Assembly: GCA_947623455.1 (NCBI GenBank) | Contig: OX392538.1 | Span: 36,812,001 to 36,876,000 of the forward strand | Length of the DNA: 64,000 bases | Direction of reading: 5' to 3' | Origin: Mimachlamys varia | Taxonomy: Eukaryota > Mollusca > Bivalvia > Pectinida > Pectinidae | Part shown: positions 12,540-24,195 of the stretch, piece by piece | How positions within the stretch are numbered: position 1 is the stretch's first letter | Layout: each line of letters opens with the position of its first letter | Program-made: the position numbers and the translations under genes | The notes under the pieces: generated by a model | The model's database searches: none | What the model was told of the DNA's origin: nothing | What the model saw: the letters and a program-made list of their open reading frames with translations, nothing else

Positions 12540-13340
12540 AATGAAATATGCATAATAATCAAAGAGTACCAAAGCGTCAACAAAAGTATATTCCGAACTC
12601 AAAATCGATTAAAACTAGTGGCAAAATATGGACAAACGGAAGATTTATATAAAATAACCAAATAACTGTCATGGCCTCAAAGTGAGAACTGAGGCATAAT
12701 TATCAATCACAACAAACAGGCGTACTAACGAGCATATTAAAAAAGTCCATCTTCATATCATACAAGGATATAGAACATTTCCCAATGAGACCAAGATGGC
12801 GACCATAAAATATCACGATATCTATCACAAAACTTTCTATATTCAGAGCAAGTCTTAGAATAAGAATCAAATGCGACATGTAAACACTATAGGATGGAGA
12901 AGCTGGGATGTTACCATCAAGAAAGGGAAACTTCACGATTGGAAAATAGACATCATCATATTTATCATACAGCTTAGTAGTAAGCTGTCGTTTTGTTTAA
13001 AACGTTAAAAACGTGCTTGTTTTCGTACAAATTAAAAATACGAGATGTGACTGACTCGAACATGTTTCGAACCTCGGACGTTGAATACATGGAAACGTAT
13101 ATTTGAATATGTTCATTAGTATTTCTGCTTGTTGTTATTGAGAGGATGCCTTAGTTATAATTTTGAGGACATACATTTAATTTAATACGACCTAGATTTA
13201 CATGGCGGGTGTCGATGAAGCCGAAGACGCCAACTCCCTGCAAATCGATCCTTTGTTTATAGTTTTCCCCTAGTTTAATCGATTTTCAGTTCGGATTATG
13301 GATTGGTTTTCTCTGATTTTTTTTAAATACCTCCGGTGTA
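12540..13340. repeat. family B and family A fragments, nested
   Basis: 12545-12660 is a minus copy of family B (ACTAGTGGCAAAATATGGAC and CAAAGCGTCAACAAAA). 12890-12990 matches family A (7578-7650). 13195-13340 is a plus copy of family B (ACATGGCGGGTGTCGATGAA, then CCCCTAGTTTAATCGATTTT). The opposite orientations and partial lengths point to repeated insertion. Confidence 0.55.
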
Positions 13341-13344
13341 GCCC

Positions 13345-14310
13345 ACTTGGCCACTTCGTCAGATTTGATAATACCGGGGATTTTTTGTGTCTCTTTCAAA
13401 CTTTTTTTACCACATGAAATACATTATGTAACGCTGTGTTACATGATATCTCGTGACGTATAAAGAGACCCAAGTCTTGTTTACATATTGTTTACAAGTT
13501 AACTCTACCCAAAATGCATTAAACAAAATTGGGTTTTGGGCAAATTGTAGCAATTTGTTCATGTTGATTCCATATTTTACTTTTTTTTCTGTTACGATTC
13601 CTTTTCGGTATATTAACATTCATGATATGCCTTATAAAATAATTGCATAGTTAAGTTTATCTAGACAGTGTTTGTATTGGGTTTTTAAGCTGCATATTTG
13701 ATAAACTTACAGCACGTAATATATGATCAAATACGTGTTTTTCTTATATAAGGCGGCGGTAAAGTATCGCTGAATTTACCAAAGTTTGGTTTTGGAAAGT
13801 GATCATAATGAAATCTTTCAAACTACTTGCACTATGTGAGAATTATGTATTGAGGATCCTGGGAATAGCAGACTTCGTTTGGCTGTACTGGATGCTGAGG
13901 AGTTGGTTATCATTTGATTCCTGACAAACAAAACTTAAATGATTTAAATATAACGAAACTACCACCTGACCAATATGCAATGTATGATTTTGGTTGGTGT
14001 TGCGTGACCCGTGTATACAGTTATACCAAACATATGTCCCAATATTTAAACGCTGGTAGTTGACGAGCGCAGCAATGCCACGGCTCACAATTGAGCAAAC
14101 AGACAGGACAGTTAAGCATACTCCTGGCCAACGTCAAACAGATTGACGTCGCCAGAACATTCACCATGTTTTGTTGCAGTATCTGTGATGTAGCATTCAA
14201 GTGTGGTGGCACTAAAAAAATGCTGTTGGAAACACGGTCCCACTACAAACAGAACACAATTTATCTCCAGAACACACGCATACATACACACACACATATG
14301 GAGATATTAG
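13345..14310. other. intergenic, nothing firmly recognised
   Basis: Several overlapping short frames on both strands (13407-14381) occur here, none with recognisable motifs. A (CA)n patch lies at 14282-14298. Confidence 0.4.
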
Positions 14311-14399
14311 CCAGGTGGTATAGGACAAGTAGTAATCGCCCGATGAGGCAGCTCCTGCGAACTCCTCAGAATTGTATATGATAGAACTGTATGTGTTAA

Positions 14400-14510
14400 T
14401 TGTATAACAATTGTATATCTATGTACTGTAAAGCGCTTTAGAGTGGCTTTTGTTTGGCTATATCAAATATTGTATATTATTTATTATTATTTATTACCAT
14501 GACGAGACTG
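14400..14510 (+). repeat. retroposon 3' tail-like sequence
   Basis: ACTGTAAAGCGCTTTAGAG, then CTATATCAAATATTGTATAT, then an ATT-rich microsatellite. This is the arrangement of many LINE or SINE 3' tails (AAAGCGCTTT... followed by (ATT)n). The body upstream was not recognised, so the element may be 5'-truncated or decayed. Confidence 0.35.
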
Positions 14511-14929
14511 ACGATCAATAAATTGTGGAGAAAGTATACAGTTCACGGAACAACGGGAAGTCTTCAAACGAGTTGGCAGCCCCGTAAAACGTCCCACAGG
14601 CAAACATGATCGCTTTCTGACGTTGACGTTGACATCACGAAGTCATTTTCAGAATCTTGTCAGGGTAGACGATTTCAGTCATTTTCGATGCAAGCATAAA
14701 GGCTATATAAAGGTTTGATTTTGAGCCCACATCAACGTCTTTTAGTGGGCGCAGCAACGTCGAGCCCAAAATCAAATGATCTGGAATCGTGTTGTGTTCA
14801 CGTGATTAGTATTCATGATCCATGACGTGTGGAATATGGCACAACCTCTTGGTTCAGCACCTCAGCACAGAAACCTTGCTTCAGTTAGATTCAATTGAAT
14901 TGTTGTTAGATCTGTTTTGTCGTTATGTC

Positions 14930-15190
14930 TGATGCCTCCCCAAACTAGAACACTACCCCCTCCCCAACGGTCCTGTACACATTAGCTACCCTCATAAAGT
15001 TCACCACGACGTCGCCAAACTCTCCAGCATACATCGCTCATGCCGAGACAAATTCTAGACTTACAAGTGAACACAACCCGATTCCAGATCAGGCAGGTGA
15101 CCACATACTTTTCACGTTCAGTCGGGGAGTCGAACCCCGGCCGCCTTGTTGAAAGACAAGTGCGTTATCCACTGCACCACCCTACCGTCC
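14930..15190 (-). mobile_element. tRNA-derived SINE
   Basis: On the minus strand the head (15190-15120) has a box A-like GTGGTGCAGTGGATAACGCA and a box B-like GGGGTTCGACTCCCCG forming a perfect 5-bp T-stem. The anticodon arm CTTGT/ACAAG has loop CTTTCAA. The outer bases do not form a 7-bp acceptor stem, so this is not an intact tRNA gene. A tRNA-unrelated body continues toward 14930. The same head type (GTGGTGCAGTGGATAGC) appears at 32476. Confidence 0.6.
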
Positions 15191-15194
15191 TGAG

Positions 15195-16120
15195 TATAAA
15201 TATATTTATAAATCAAAATGCCTAGAAATAAATCTGTTTATGAATGATCTGATTGTTACATGATTTACAACAATATATATCGAGTCTGACCAGGCGTGAC
15301 ACAATACTTGATTGGGTCCTTGGTTCTCTGGACACGTGGTAGTGTTGGTGTGTGACCAGACTTTTAGAATCGGACCATCTAGTCATCAAGGAGAACGTCA
15401 CCATACTAAGCGTTGTATCCGATGCGGCGCGTTACAGTAATATACATCGTGCATTTCGATCACCTACGCTCTCTACATCCTAGGTAAAAAACCTGATCAA
15501 TCGCAAGGCCGTATGCCTGCCTTTTGAAGATTACAAAGGAGTCGCAACCGACTTCAAAGCTTGTCTTTTTTTATCGTTATGAGTCCATAATATTCTATTG
15601 GTGTACATCAAAGGGTCGAATCAGTTTGTTTGGCCTCATCAACAAGTTGGAGCACACGGAGTCTTCAGTCTTGCCACAACATATTCCAGGGGTGTAGAGA
15701 GCGTGGGTGATCGTTACCCCTGGATATCGAGTGTGACAGATTGTAAATCCATGAAAAACATTCTCTCAAGCACTGGCTAGTCTTCTATTTGTTTTTTATG
15801 AAACTATTAATGCTGCTTTTTACCAACTGCAATTAAATTACCAAATCAAACTTTTTCAACATGGCATGACAATGACCTTATAGCAATAGTACAACAGAAA
15901 GAACGCGCGTACTTCTTCTTCTCTAAGCGGGGTGTTCAAATCACTTCGAACATCCAAGAGTATGCTGACAATATCTTAATGTGGAACCTTCCGTAAAAAA
16001 CAGTCCTAAACGTTTCCGGGGATTTGTGAAGGGGAAAGTCCTGAACTCTGTCGCATTCTTCATCTTCCAACAATGGTGAATCTGCAGATACGTTTAACGC
16101 TTTTTTTTCAAAAGTGTGTT
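15195..16120. other. intergenic, nothing recognised
   Basis: Mixed-composition sequence. A partial inverted similarity exists between 15450-15490 (CACCTACGCTCTCTACATCC) and 15690-15715 (TGTAGAGAGCGTGGGTGATC), suggesting the ends of a decayed element of about 250 bp. No coding evidence. Confidence 0.4.
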
Positions 16121-16126
16121 CTATAT

Positions 16127-16291
16127 CACAGGGACCTGGGAATTTGTTACGGCTGTTTTGGCGCCATTAAGGGGATATATTTTGTTTATGAAAATTTGAT
16201 CCCCCCCCCCCCCAAAAGTGTAAAATTACTCTTAGCACCTTAGTCTATGTTAAAACTAGAGCTGTTAGTAACAAATTCTCATGTTCCTGTG
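16127..16291. mobile_element. hAT-like MITE, 165 bp
   Basis: The left end CACAGGGACCTGGGAATTTG and the inverted right end (CACAGGAACATGAGAATTTG on the minus strand) are near-identical. Flanking octamers TTCTATAT and TTTTGTAT agree at 6 of 8 positions, consistent with a degraded 8-bp target duplication. It shares its ends with the 1.9-kb element at 51543-53450 and the partial copy at 17307. A C14 run lies in the middle. Confidence 0.65.
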
Positions 16292-16990
16292 TTTTGTATC
16301 GACGACAATTGTGACCTTCCTCACGTACATGAAAAAATGAATTAAACTTCACACTAAGTACAATCAGTTTGAAATCTACGGCGATGGTCAGATAGCACCT
16401 GGCGCGGTTTTTTTTTAAAGAGTGTGTCTATTTTTAAATATTGTAAACGTAAACAAAATTGTTGAAATGAAATAAAAAATTATCAAATTTGTAAATAAAA
16501 CCCGACTATTTTCAATTTGTACCAACGGTGTTCTTGTCAAACAAGCTTGCCATGATGATGTGTGTACTACATTATTATGTGTATAAATTATACTTCATAA
16601 ATTAGTATGATAACAGTTTCTATCTGAAACCAAGAAATTCTGTAGAATAGAGTTCGATCATTTGTAGAACTTAAAAAGAACAAAACTTATATTTAATTAT
16701 CTAGCGAAGGGGGATAACCTGTTATAGTATGAGTCGGGGTTATCAGTGATTTCCGTGCATCCTCTGCTAAGGGAAGGTACTCTGCTGTGCTTACTGATAA
16801 ATGGGCGGAAAATACGACTACATAATGGAATTTATAACACTGGGCCAAATGAGACAGGTTACACTGTATAAAATATTGCCAGATTAGTATTTTAGTCATG
16901 ATTTCTTTGTCAGTATACAAAATAAGTAACCCTGTAATAGCAATAACCTGCTGAAAAAAAGAATATCTGTATTATACGTACCAGAAACGT

Positions 16991-17300
16991 TAGCCCGAGT
17001 TTCCTCCGGTCCTGCCACCAGACTTAGACATTTTGACAAATAGATGTCTGATTTGTGGGCATCTATCTGTCAAAATGTCTAAGTCTGGTGGCAGGGCCAG
17101 AGGAAACTCGGGCTACACCAGACATCTATCTGTCAAAATGTCTTAAGTCTGGTGTCAGGGCCAGTGGAACCCACACCAGACATCTATCTGTCAAAATGTC
17201 TAAGTCTGGTGGTAGGGCCAGAGGAAACTTGGGCTACACCAGACATCTATCTGTCAAAATGTCTAAGTCTGGTGGCAGGGCCAGAGGAAACTTGGGCTAC
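16991..17300. repeat. inverted repeat running into a ~60-bp tandem repeat
   Basis: 16991-17046 is the inverted complement of 17061-17115, giving arms of about 55 bp around a 14-base centre. The right arm is the first of about four tandem units of about 60 bp (core CATCTATCTGTCAAAATGTC, then TAAGTCTGGTGGCAGGGCCA) reaching 17300. The open frame across 17055-17336 is only the translation of this repeat. Confidence 0.75.
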
Positions 17301-17306
17301 AGAGAC

Positions 17307-17520
17307 CACAGGGACCTGAGAATTTGTTACAGCTAGTTTTGGACCTAAAATAGGGTGTTTAGCGTAATTTTTCACATTTGGGGGGTTAAGATCAATTTTC
17401 GATAAAAATGCCCCCTCAGTAGTCATAAAAGCTTTTATGACTACTAGCTGAGGGGGGCATAAAGAAGGGAGATTACTCAAAGAACTCTTCGTTGTGACTA
17501 CAACGTGAGGCCAATATTTT
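17307..17520 (+). mobile_element. partial hAT-like element with palindrome
   Basis: It starts with CACAGGGACCTGAGAATTTG, as at 51543. At 17408-17460 it contains a near-perfect palindrome: ATGCCCCCTCAG TAGTCATAAAAG and its inverted copy with a 5-base insertion. No matching right terminus was found, so this copy seems truncated. Confidence 0.55.
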
Positions 17521-17524
17521 CGGA

Positions 17525-19110
17525 AACCATACCATCCCTATAGTAGTTTTTTTGACTACATGTTAAATGACATGAAATACTAAATCCGTAATGTTTCATT
17601 CATTGTTTCCATGTATCAGGAGAATATTTGCTTGTTTTATTTACAAATGAAAAAAATGTGAAATTTAATAAAAAATACGATATTTATTAGAAAAAATATA
17701 GAATACAGATGTTACAGAAAGACAGACGAGGAAAATAAAGGAATATGAATGTAGAGCAAGAAGTATGAAATGTATATCATTTTAATACGATTATTGACAG
17801 AAATTAGGGGCAATGGGCAATTTCAACAGGTAACGTAATACATAACATAAAACAAAAATAAAAAAAAAAAACAGAAAAAAAAACATTCTAAACCTCTGTC
17901 TATAATACACAATTATACAATAAACAACAAAAATATTTTCTATGATGTTCTAGCTTCTAGCTTTATTAAATTGTGAGTATCCGCGACTGTTGCATTTTTC
18001 ACTTACACTGTATTTAACGGGAATATTGGACCCGCCATTTGTCATCTTCGTTTTCTAGTTAAAGTATAAAGGTTAATATGGTTAACACATATCACAGCAT
18101 GAATAAGTTGCATATTTCATTAACTAAAGGATTCGGGCTAGGTTCATGCCATAACAAATAATTTTGTAAAATAAATAATTATGATAATAGAAGATGCACC
18201 TCAAAAAAGGTAGTTTTATAACAAATTGTTTATATACTTCCTTAATTTCAGATAAATTCTTATTTTTTTTTAATTCATTATGTATATTCGCTATATTTCT
18301 TCACAATTTATTTGGACGCTGAAGAATATGTACAGAGTTCTTTTGCTTAAGAATTCATTGATTGGACAAATGCTGTGAAAAGGATTTCATTTTCTAGGGA
18401 TTGATCAGTGGACTCATACAACTACAATGTATTACATAGAATAAAGGAAGACGCGTTTCAAAAAAGAAATTTTATTACAAATCACATACTTCCATAATTT
18501 TTGTCGTGTTTCAAATTTTAAACACTTTCTGCGGCGTTCAACAGTCTCCGTCAAATTGACAGCGCTAAATAAACCCAGTAATAGATGTCCAGTGTCTGAT
18601 CATGTGACTATTGTTTGCCATATCAAGGCCAGACCGATTTTTTTTCAAGTTGTGGGAATATTTTATTGCATGCGCTATGATAAAATGTTGTGGAAGGGCA
18701 TAATTTAGTGCTCAGTTTCTCATTTAACAAATAACAAATAACCAAATCTCACATTTTTTTAATATTAGACCCAAATAAATTACAACGGAATATCAATTTT
18801 AATAGATGGAAGGTAATACACTTTGCTTTAAACACGGAACTATACGAAAATATTAGGCGATAAGTGATTATGTCACTTTTCCTGGAAAACTTATCATTTA
18901 TATTAAAATGTGACATTTTTTTTACAGAATGATAGTTTTAAACTCAAAGTTTAGTTTATGACAATGTTCCCTTATTACAAAGGTCAACTGGTGGTCTTAA
19001 ATATTCTGAAACGTTAGGGAGTACCACCGTCGATTTTAGAATTCCGTCATGGCGGTCTCCTGAAGCAACTATAGAAAAGGGAAAACGCCTGGATTAAAAC
19101 TAATAAATGA
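17525..19110. other. AT-rich intergenic sequence
   Basis: Long A and T runs (17855-17890 and elsewhere) with stops in all frames. No gene, RNA or clear repeat seen. Confidence 0.45.
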
Positions 19111-19274
19111 CGAATTGTCAGACAAACAATGCTGCAAGTCTGGCAATTTAGTAAGACTATTTTTGTTTTTTTTTTTTATATTTTTTTTTATTTTCATTTT
19201 TTTTACACAACACAGGACACACATAATACACATGGCTGTCGGTCAATTCCTACCATCTTATGATATAATATATA

Positions 19275-19402
19275 TAATCATCATCATCACACTCTCGTCA
19301 TCATCATCATCATCATCTTCATCATCATCATCATCATCATCACACTCTCGTCGTCATCATCAGCATCATCATCATCACACTCTCGTCATCATCATCATCA
19401 TC

Positions 19403-19436
<34 letters not shown>

Positions 19437-19485
19437 CACTCTCGTCGTCGTCATCATCATCATCATCATCACACTCTCGTCGTCG

Positions 19486-19521
<36 letters not shown>

Positions 19522-19575
19522 CACTCTCGTCATCATCATCATCATCATCATCACACTCTCGTCGTCATCATCATC

Positions 19576-19607
<32 letters not shown>

Positions 19608-19692
19608 TTGATCATGTCATTATCATCATCACACAATCATCATATATATCATATCATCATATATATCATATCATCATCATATGATCTTATCG

Positions 19693-19723
<31 letters not shown>

Positions 19724-20095
19724 CATCTTCACACACGTCATCACCATCATCATCATCATCATCATCACACTCTCGTCATCATCATCATCTTCATATAGAT
19801 TACATCATAATCATCATAACACAATCATCATATCATCATCATCATCATCATCATATGATTGCATAACCATCAACAAAATCATCATATGGTCATATAATCA
19901 TCATTATCATCATCATCACATGATCAGATAATCATCATCATTATCATCATCACTTTAATCCTATGATCTTATTATCATCATCATTATCATAATAATCATC
20001 ATCATCATATGATCATATCAAGATCATCATCATTATCATCATAGTCAACATCACCATTTACATCATCATAATCTCCACAGTAGTAATTAACAACC
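19275..20095. repeat. ATC/GAT microsatellite with higher-order unit; LINE 3' tail
   Basis: About 820 bases of (ATC)n on the plus strand, (GAT)n on the LINE strand. In the distal part the array is punctuated at least eight times by CACACTCTCGTC, giving a higher-order repeat of roughly 30-60 bases. Toward the LINE (19850-20095) it becomes interrupted and degenerate. It directly follows the LINE 3' UTR, so it is probably an expanded 3' tail. Frames through it (Ser-, His- and Ile-rich) are not genes. Confidence 0.8.
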
Positions 20096-20397
20096 ATCAT
20101 TATCATTGTTAAACACTATTCTGCAAATAACCATGTACGAACATACATTACGAGACACCAACACGAGAACAATACAAATCATATACGACATCAAAACAAA
20201 CTTGAGCATTATATAGTACACAGATACAAAACACTACAGAAGGAGGGGGGGGGGGGGGCAATCCTAGGTCGCAATTTATTGTGAATAGCATCAAGTAAAT
20301 TAACATACATCAAACATGTATATCTTTTCATTTTTTTTTTAAATTATGATTATTTAAATTACTGAAAGGGAGTACAATGACTGTTTAAAACAAAATA

Positions 20398-23300
20398 TTA
20401 TATATGCAACCAGTTATCTATGTAATGGTTTAGCTCATCCTTGCTTATGAATTTACCTTGTTTTTTTTTAATAAGTATCTTTTGTGCCTTAAGCTCAAAT
20501 TTTATATGATTTTTGAGACTATTCATATTAAGATCAGTTTCTAAACATTTTGTTTTGTAGATGTATTGTTTTATAGTCAGTATAATAATGTTTTCTATAT
20601 GATTGTTAGTGTGTTTACCAAAAATAAATTCCAATTTAGTGAATGTCAAATTGAGATCTTTAGCTACGATTATTGTTTTAAGCTCGTTAATTAGCCTTTC
20701 AACTTTTACACAATCCCACAGAATATGTTCAATTGTTTCAGGGTGAATTTTACAGAATGAGCAAAGATTACTGTGTGATTTACCAATTTTGAATAAAAAT
20801 GTATTTGTAGTGAGGATTCTGTGGTTTATTCTATACTGTAGCCACTGTAGTTTAGAATTAGTGGTGGTCTTAAAAGGACATTGGTATATTTCATTCCATG
20901 TTTTATCATCTATGTTAATGTTTAAATTCCATTTTTTTTTTGATGTAGGTTCTACATTATTGTTAATTAATATTAAGTAAATATCATGTGCCCCTTTCTC
21001 ATTCTTCAGTATTAACCTAAGATTGATAGGTATATTTGGGAAAATAATGGCTTTTTCTGAGTTAAACACTTGTTGGTTTTTTTTAATATAAATTTGCACT
21101 GCTTTTTTTAGGCCCTGGTAAGTCAAAAAATTAGTTTTAATACTATATTTTTCCTGAAATTCTTTAAACTGGTAAAATGTTCCATCTTCTCTAGTAATGT
21201 TGTAAATGAATTGTACTCCCTTTTTGAACCATGAACTTTTAAAAGTATAACTGTTGTCAATTTTAATTTCACTATTAAACCATAAAGGGTTCTCCCTTAT
21301 ATTGGTATTGTATATATTGCTAGAGCTAATAGTATTGTACCATGCTTCTATGACATCTTTCCAAAAGAGGTTATTACAATGTTTTGATATTGATTTTAAT
21401 TTTGCAAGTCCACAGTTAGCTAACATTTGTTTATCGAACAATGTGTCTAAAATAGAAGCCCAATTTCCTTCTGCTCTATATAACCTTCTAATCCATGTTA
21501 CCTTAAGTGATGTTATAAAAGATTTTAAATGTATCATATTCAGTCCTCCTTCTTCATAACTTTTAATTATCAAATTTCTTTTTATTTTATCTGGTTTACA
21601 ATTCCATAGAAATTCATACAAAATACTATTTATTTTTCTTACATATGTTTCATCGGGGTTTGGGAGTGCTATAAACAAATGGTTAAACTGTGCTATAAGA
21701 AGTGTTTTAATAACTGCTATTTTACCAATTGGTGTAAGTATTCGCTTATTCCATGAAGCTATAAGAGATTTGAGTTTAATAAGTTTTTTATCAAAATTGA
21801 GTTTTGTAATTTTGTGTAAATCTACATCATAGTCTATTCCTAATAAAGTAAACATTGTACTTCCCCACTGTAAATTAAAATCTGTTGCAAAAGTGGTATC
21901 ACTATACTTCTTGCTGCCAATCCATACTACCTGGGTCTTGGAGAAATTCATCTTTAATCCTGATATTGATGCATAATCAGAGAGACTTTTCAATGTTTCC
22001 TCTAGAGATTTTTGAGAACCATCTAAAATAACCGAGGTATCATCTGCAAACTGTGATAAAAGAATTTCATTTTCCCGTATTAATATGCCCCTTATATTAT
22101 TGTTATTCCGCAAAAGTATGGATAAAATTTCTGCACATAAAATGAAAATATAAGATGATACCGGGTCTCCTTGTCGACAACCACGTCCTATGCTGAAGAA
22201 AGTTGATAAGTTCCCCCCTATGTTTACTGCTGAGTTAATATTATGTTGAAATAATTTTATCCAATTTATCATAGTCTGACCAAAATTAAAGTATTCTAGG
22301 GTTTTTGTTATAAATGTCCAAGACACAGAATCAAAAGCTTTTTCGAAATCAATAAGAAGTAAAAGTCCTGGAATATTATGGGCTTCTGTATATTGCATGA
22401 CATCATATAATAAACGAGTATTTTCCCCTATATATCTTCCAGGAATGAAACCAGTTTGGTTATTACTTATTAATTTTGTAATTATTGACTTAAATCGCTC
22501 AGCGATTGCACCTGATGCCATTTTATAAATGGTATTTAGAAGGGTAATAGGTCTCCAGTTTTTTAATTTGTTACGAGGTTTATCTCCTTTTGGAATACAA
22601 GTAATAATTCCTTGTTTTTGTGTTTCAGATAATTCAGATATAGTATAACCGTGATTTATAGATCTTAGAATAAAATGGCCTAACTGTTTCCAAAATACTT
22701 TAAAAAATTCGACCGAGAAGCCATCAGAACCAGGACTTTTATTACTTTTCATTTTCTTAAGTGTTTTTGCTAATTCGTTTAATGTAATTGGACCTTCTAA
22801 AGCTAATGATTCAAGGGGAGATAACTTTGGTACAACATAGGCTTCTAGGAGTTCATGTAGATCAACATCCTGAAGTGAATGGTTTTTCTTATACAATGTC
22901 TCATAATAGGTTTTAGTTTCATTTAGGATTTGTGTTTGATTTAAAATTACTGTCCCATCTTCTTTAGTTATATTAGGAATTATCTTAGTTGTAAAGTTAC
23001 GAGATTCTAACCCACAGAAATACTTGGTTGGTTTTTCACCTTCACTTATCCACTTAGCTCTTGACCTTATCATATTACCTGCTAGTTTATGTTTCCTAAT
23101 CTCTTCTAATTCTTTTTTCTTTTCTTCAATATTGTTTAAGTCAGTTCGAATATGTTCATGATTGATTTCTAGAATATGAATTTGATGTAGAAGATCTTTT
23201 TCCCTATCATTTGCTTTTTTTTTCACATGGCTAGAGTATGAAATTGTTTTACCCCTTATTTCCATCATAAGAGTTTCCAGAAATAATTGGTCATTCACAG

Positions 23301-24195
23301 TAAAGATGATTTCATTTAAAGGAATGTCATTTAAATTATCTTTGTTGTATACTGGTAAAGAATATTGTTGTTTTATAGTGTCTATAGTTGATTTTATAAG
23401 AGATATATATTCTATATCGAACAATAAAGAGTTGTTAAATTTCCATAATCCCCTACCTTTTTTGAAGTTTTGAAATGTTAAGTGTATGACAGAAAGAGAA
23501 TGGTCAGATCTGTAACTTGCTTCAATTATAGAAGATGTTAGACTTGGTAATAAACTGTCAGATATCAATATATAGTCTAATCGAGATTGTTTAAGAGGGG
23601 TTTTTTTACGCCATGTATATCTTTTTGTATTGGGGTTAAGTTCCCTGAATGTGTCTATCATTCTAAATTCTTCTTTTAACTCAAGAACCTTAGTTCTTGC
23701 ATTCGGGTTATTAATATGTTTATAGTTATCACAATCTAATTTGGGGTCCATAGTAATGTTAAAATCGCCACAAAGTATGTATTGAGCATTACCTAATTCT
23801 TCTATTATATTCATTATTCCATCAAAAAATACAGGTTGGTCAGTGTTAGGTCCATAAAGAGTTATTAAAGTAAGTTTCTCACCCTCTATTTTGATGTCGA
23901 GTGCTAACATATTACCGTTACTATCCCTCCTTACCTGTAACACTTTATACTCAAAATTATTATTGAATAGTATAGCGGTTCCTCTAGAACTAGAATTAAA
24001 AGAGTTGAAAATACAATCAAATCCCCAATTCGAACGGATAAGTTTTTCCTTGTCAGCTATAAAGTGGGTGTCCTGCAGACAGTAGATGTTATATTTTTTC
24101 GCTTTTAAGTAAGAAAACACATCTTTTTGCTTAGCTAGATCTCCAAGACCCTGGCAGTTGGCAGATAATATTTTTATGCTATCGACGACGGACAC
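20398..24195 (-). CDS. LINE ORF2: endonuclease-reverse transcriptase (Tx1/L1-like)
   Basis: An uninterrupted 1265-residue polyprotein. Residues 1-235 are an APE-type endonuclease: SANCQGLG (11-18), QDTH (41-44), YGPNTD (114-119), GDFN (143-146), RLDYILIS (205-212) and catalytic SDHS (230-233). The reverse transcriptase spans about 470-760: KSPGSDGF (486-493), IDFEKAFDSV (615-624), GCRQGDPVS (672-680) and catalytic FADD (716-719). The C-terminus has a CCHC motif (C1145, C1148, H1157, C1162), as in L1/Tx1 elements. It nicks target DNA and primes reverse transcription there. No stop or frameshift is visible, so the copy is young. The exact start is uncertain; this is the first in-frame Met near the endonuclease motif. 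Confidence 0.93.
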   Translation of the reverse strand: MSVVDSIKILSANCQGLGDLAKQKDVFSYLKAKKYNIYCLQDTHFIADKEKLIRSNWGFDCIFNSFNSSSRGTAILFNNNFEYKVLQVRRDSNGNMLALDIKIEGEKLTLITLYGPNTDQPVFFDGIMNIIEELGNAQYILCGDFNITMDPKLDCDNYKHINNPNARTKVLELKEEFRMIDTFRELNPNTKRYTWRKKTPLKQSRLDYILISDSLLPSLTSSIIEASYRSDHSLSVIHLTFQNFKKGRGLWKFNNSLLFDIEYISLIKSTIDTIKQQYSLPVYNKDNLNDIPLNEIIFTVNDQLFLETLMMEIRGKTISYSSHVKKKANDREKDLLHQIHILEINHEHIRTDLNNIEEKKKELEEIRKHKLAGNMIRSRAKWISEGEKPTKYFCGLESRNFTTKIIPNITKEDGTVILNQTQILNETKTYYETLYKKNHSLQDVDLHELLEAYVVPKLSPLESLALEGPITLNELAKTLKKMKSNKSPGSDGFSVEFFKVFWKQLGHFILRSINHGYTISELSETQKQGIITCIPKGDKPRNKLKNWRPITLLNTIYKMASGAIAERFKSIITKLISNNQTGFIPGRYIGENTRLLYDVMQYTEAHNIPGLLLLIDFEKAFDSVSWTFITKTLEYFNFGQTMINWIKLFQHNINSAVNIGGNLSTFFSIGRGCRQGDPVSSYIFILCAEILSILLRNNNNIRGILIRENEILLSQFADDTSVILDGSQKSLEETLKSLSDYASISGLKMNFSKTQVVWIGSKKYSDTTFATDFNLQWGSTMFTLLGIDYDVDLHKITKLNFDKKLIKLKSLIASWNKRILTPIGKIAVIKTLLIAQFNHLFIALPNPDETYVRKINSILYEFLWNCKPDKIKRNLIIKSYEEGGLNMIHLKSFITSLKVTWIRRLYRAEGNWASILDTLFDKQMLANCGLAKLKSISKHCNNLFWKDVIEAWYNTISSSNIYNTNIRENPLWFNSEIKIDNSYTFKSSWFKKGVQFIYNITREDGTFYQFKEFQEKYSIKTNFLTYQGLKKAVQIYIKKNQQVFNSEKAIIFPNIPINLRLILKNEKGAHDIYLILINNNVEPTSKKKWNLNINIDDKTWNEIYQCPFKTTTNSKLQWLQYRINHRILTTNTFLFKIGKSHSNLCSFCKIHPETIEHILWDCVKVERLINELKTIIVAKDLNLTFTKLEFIFGKHTNNHIENIIILTIKQYIYKTKCLETDLNMNSLKNHIKFELKAQKILIKKKQGKFISKDELNHYIDNWLHI

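Noticed and set aside
15120..15190. Glu-type tRNA gene on the minus strand
   Set aside because: D, anticodon and T arms are recognisable, but the 7-bp acceptor stem does not form and a SINE body follows.
17055..17336. 93-codon frame with LSVKMSKSGG repeats
   Set aside because: Translation of the ~60-bp tandem repeat.
19115..19684. 189-codon plus-strand frame, Ser/His/Ile-rich
   Set aside because: It is the translation of the ATC microsatellite tail of the LINE.
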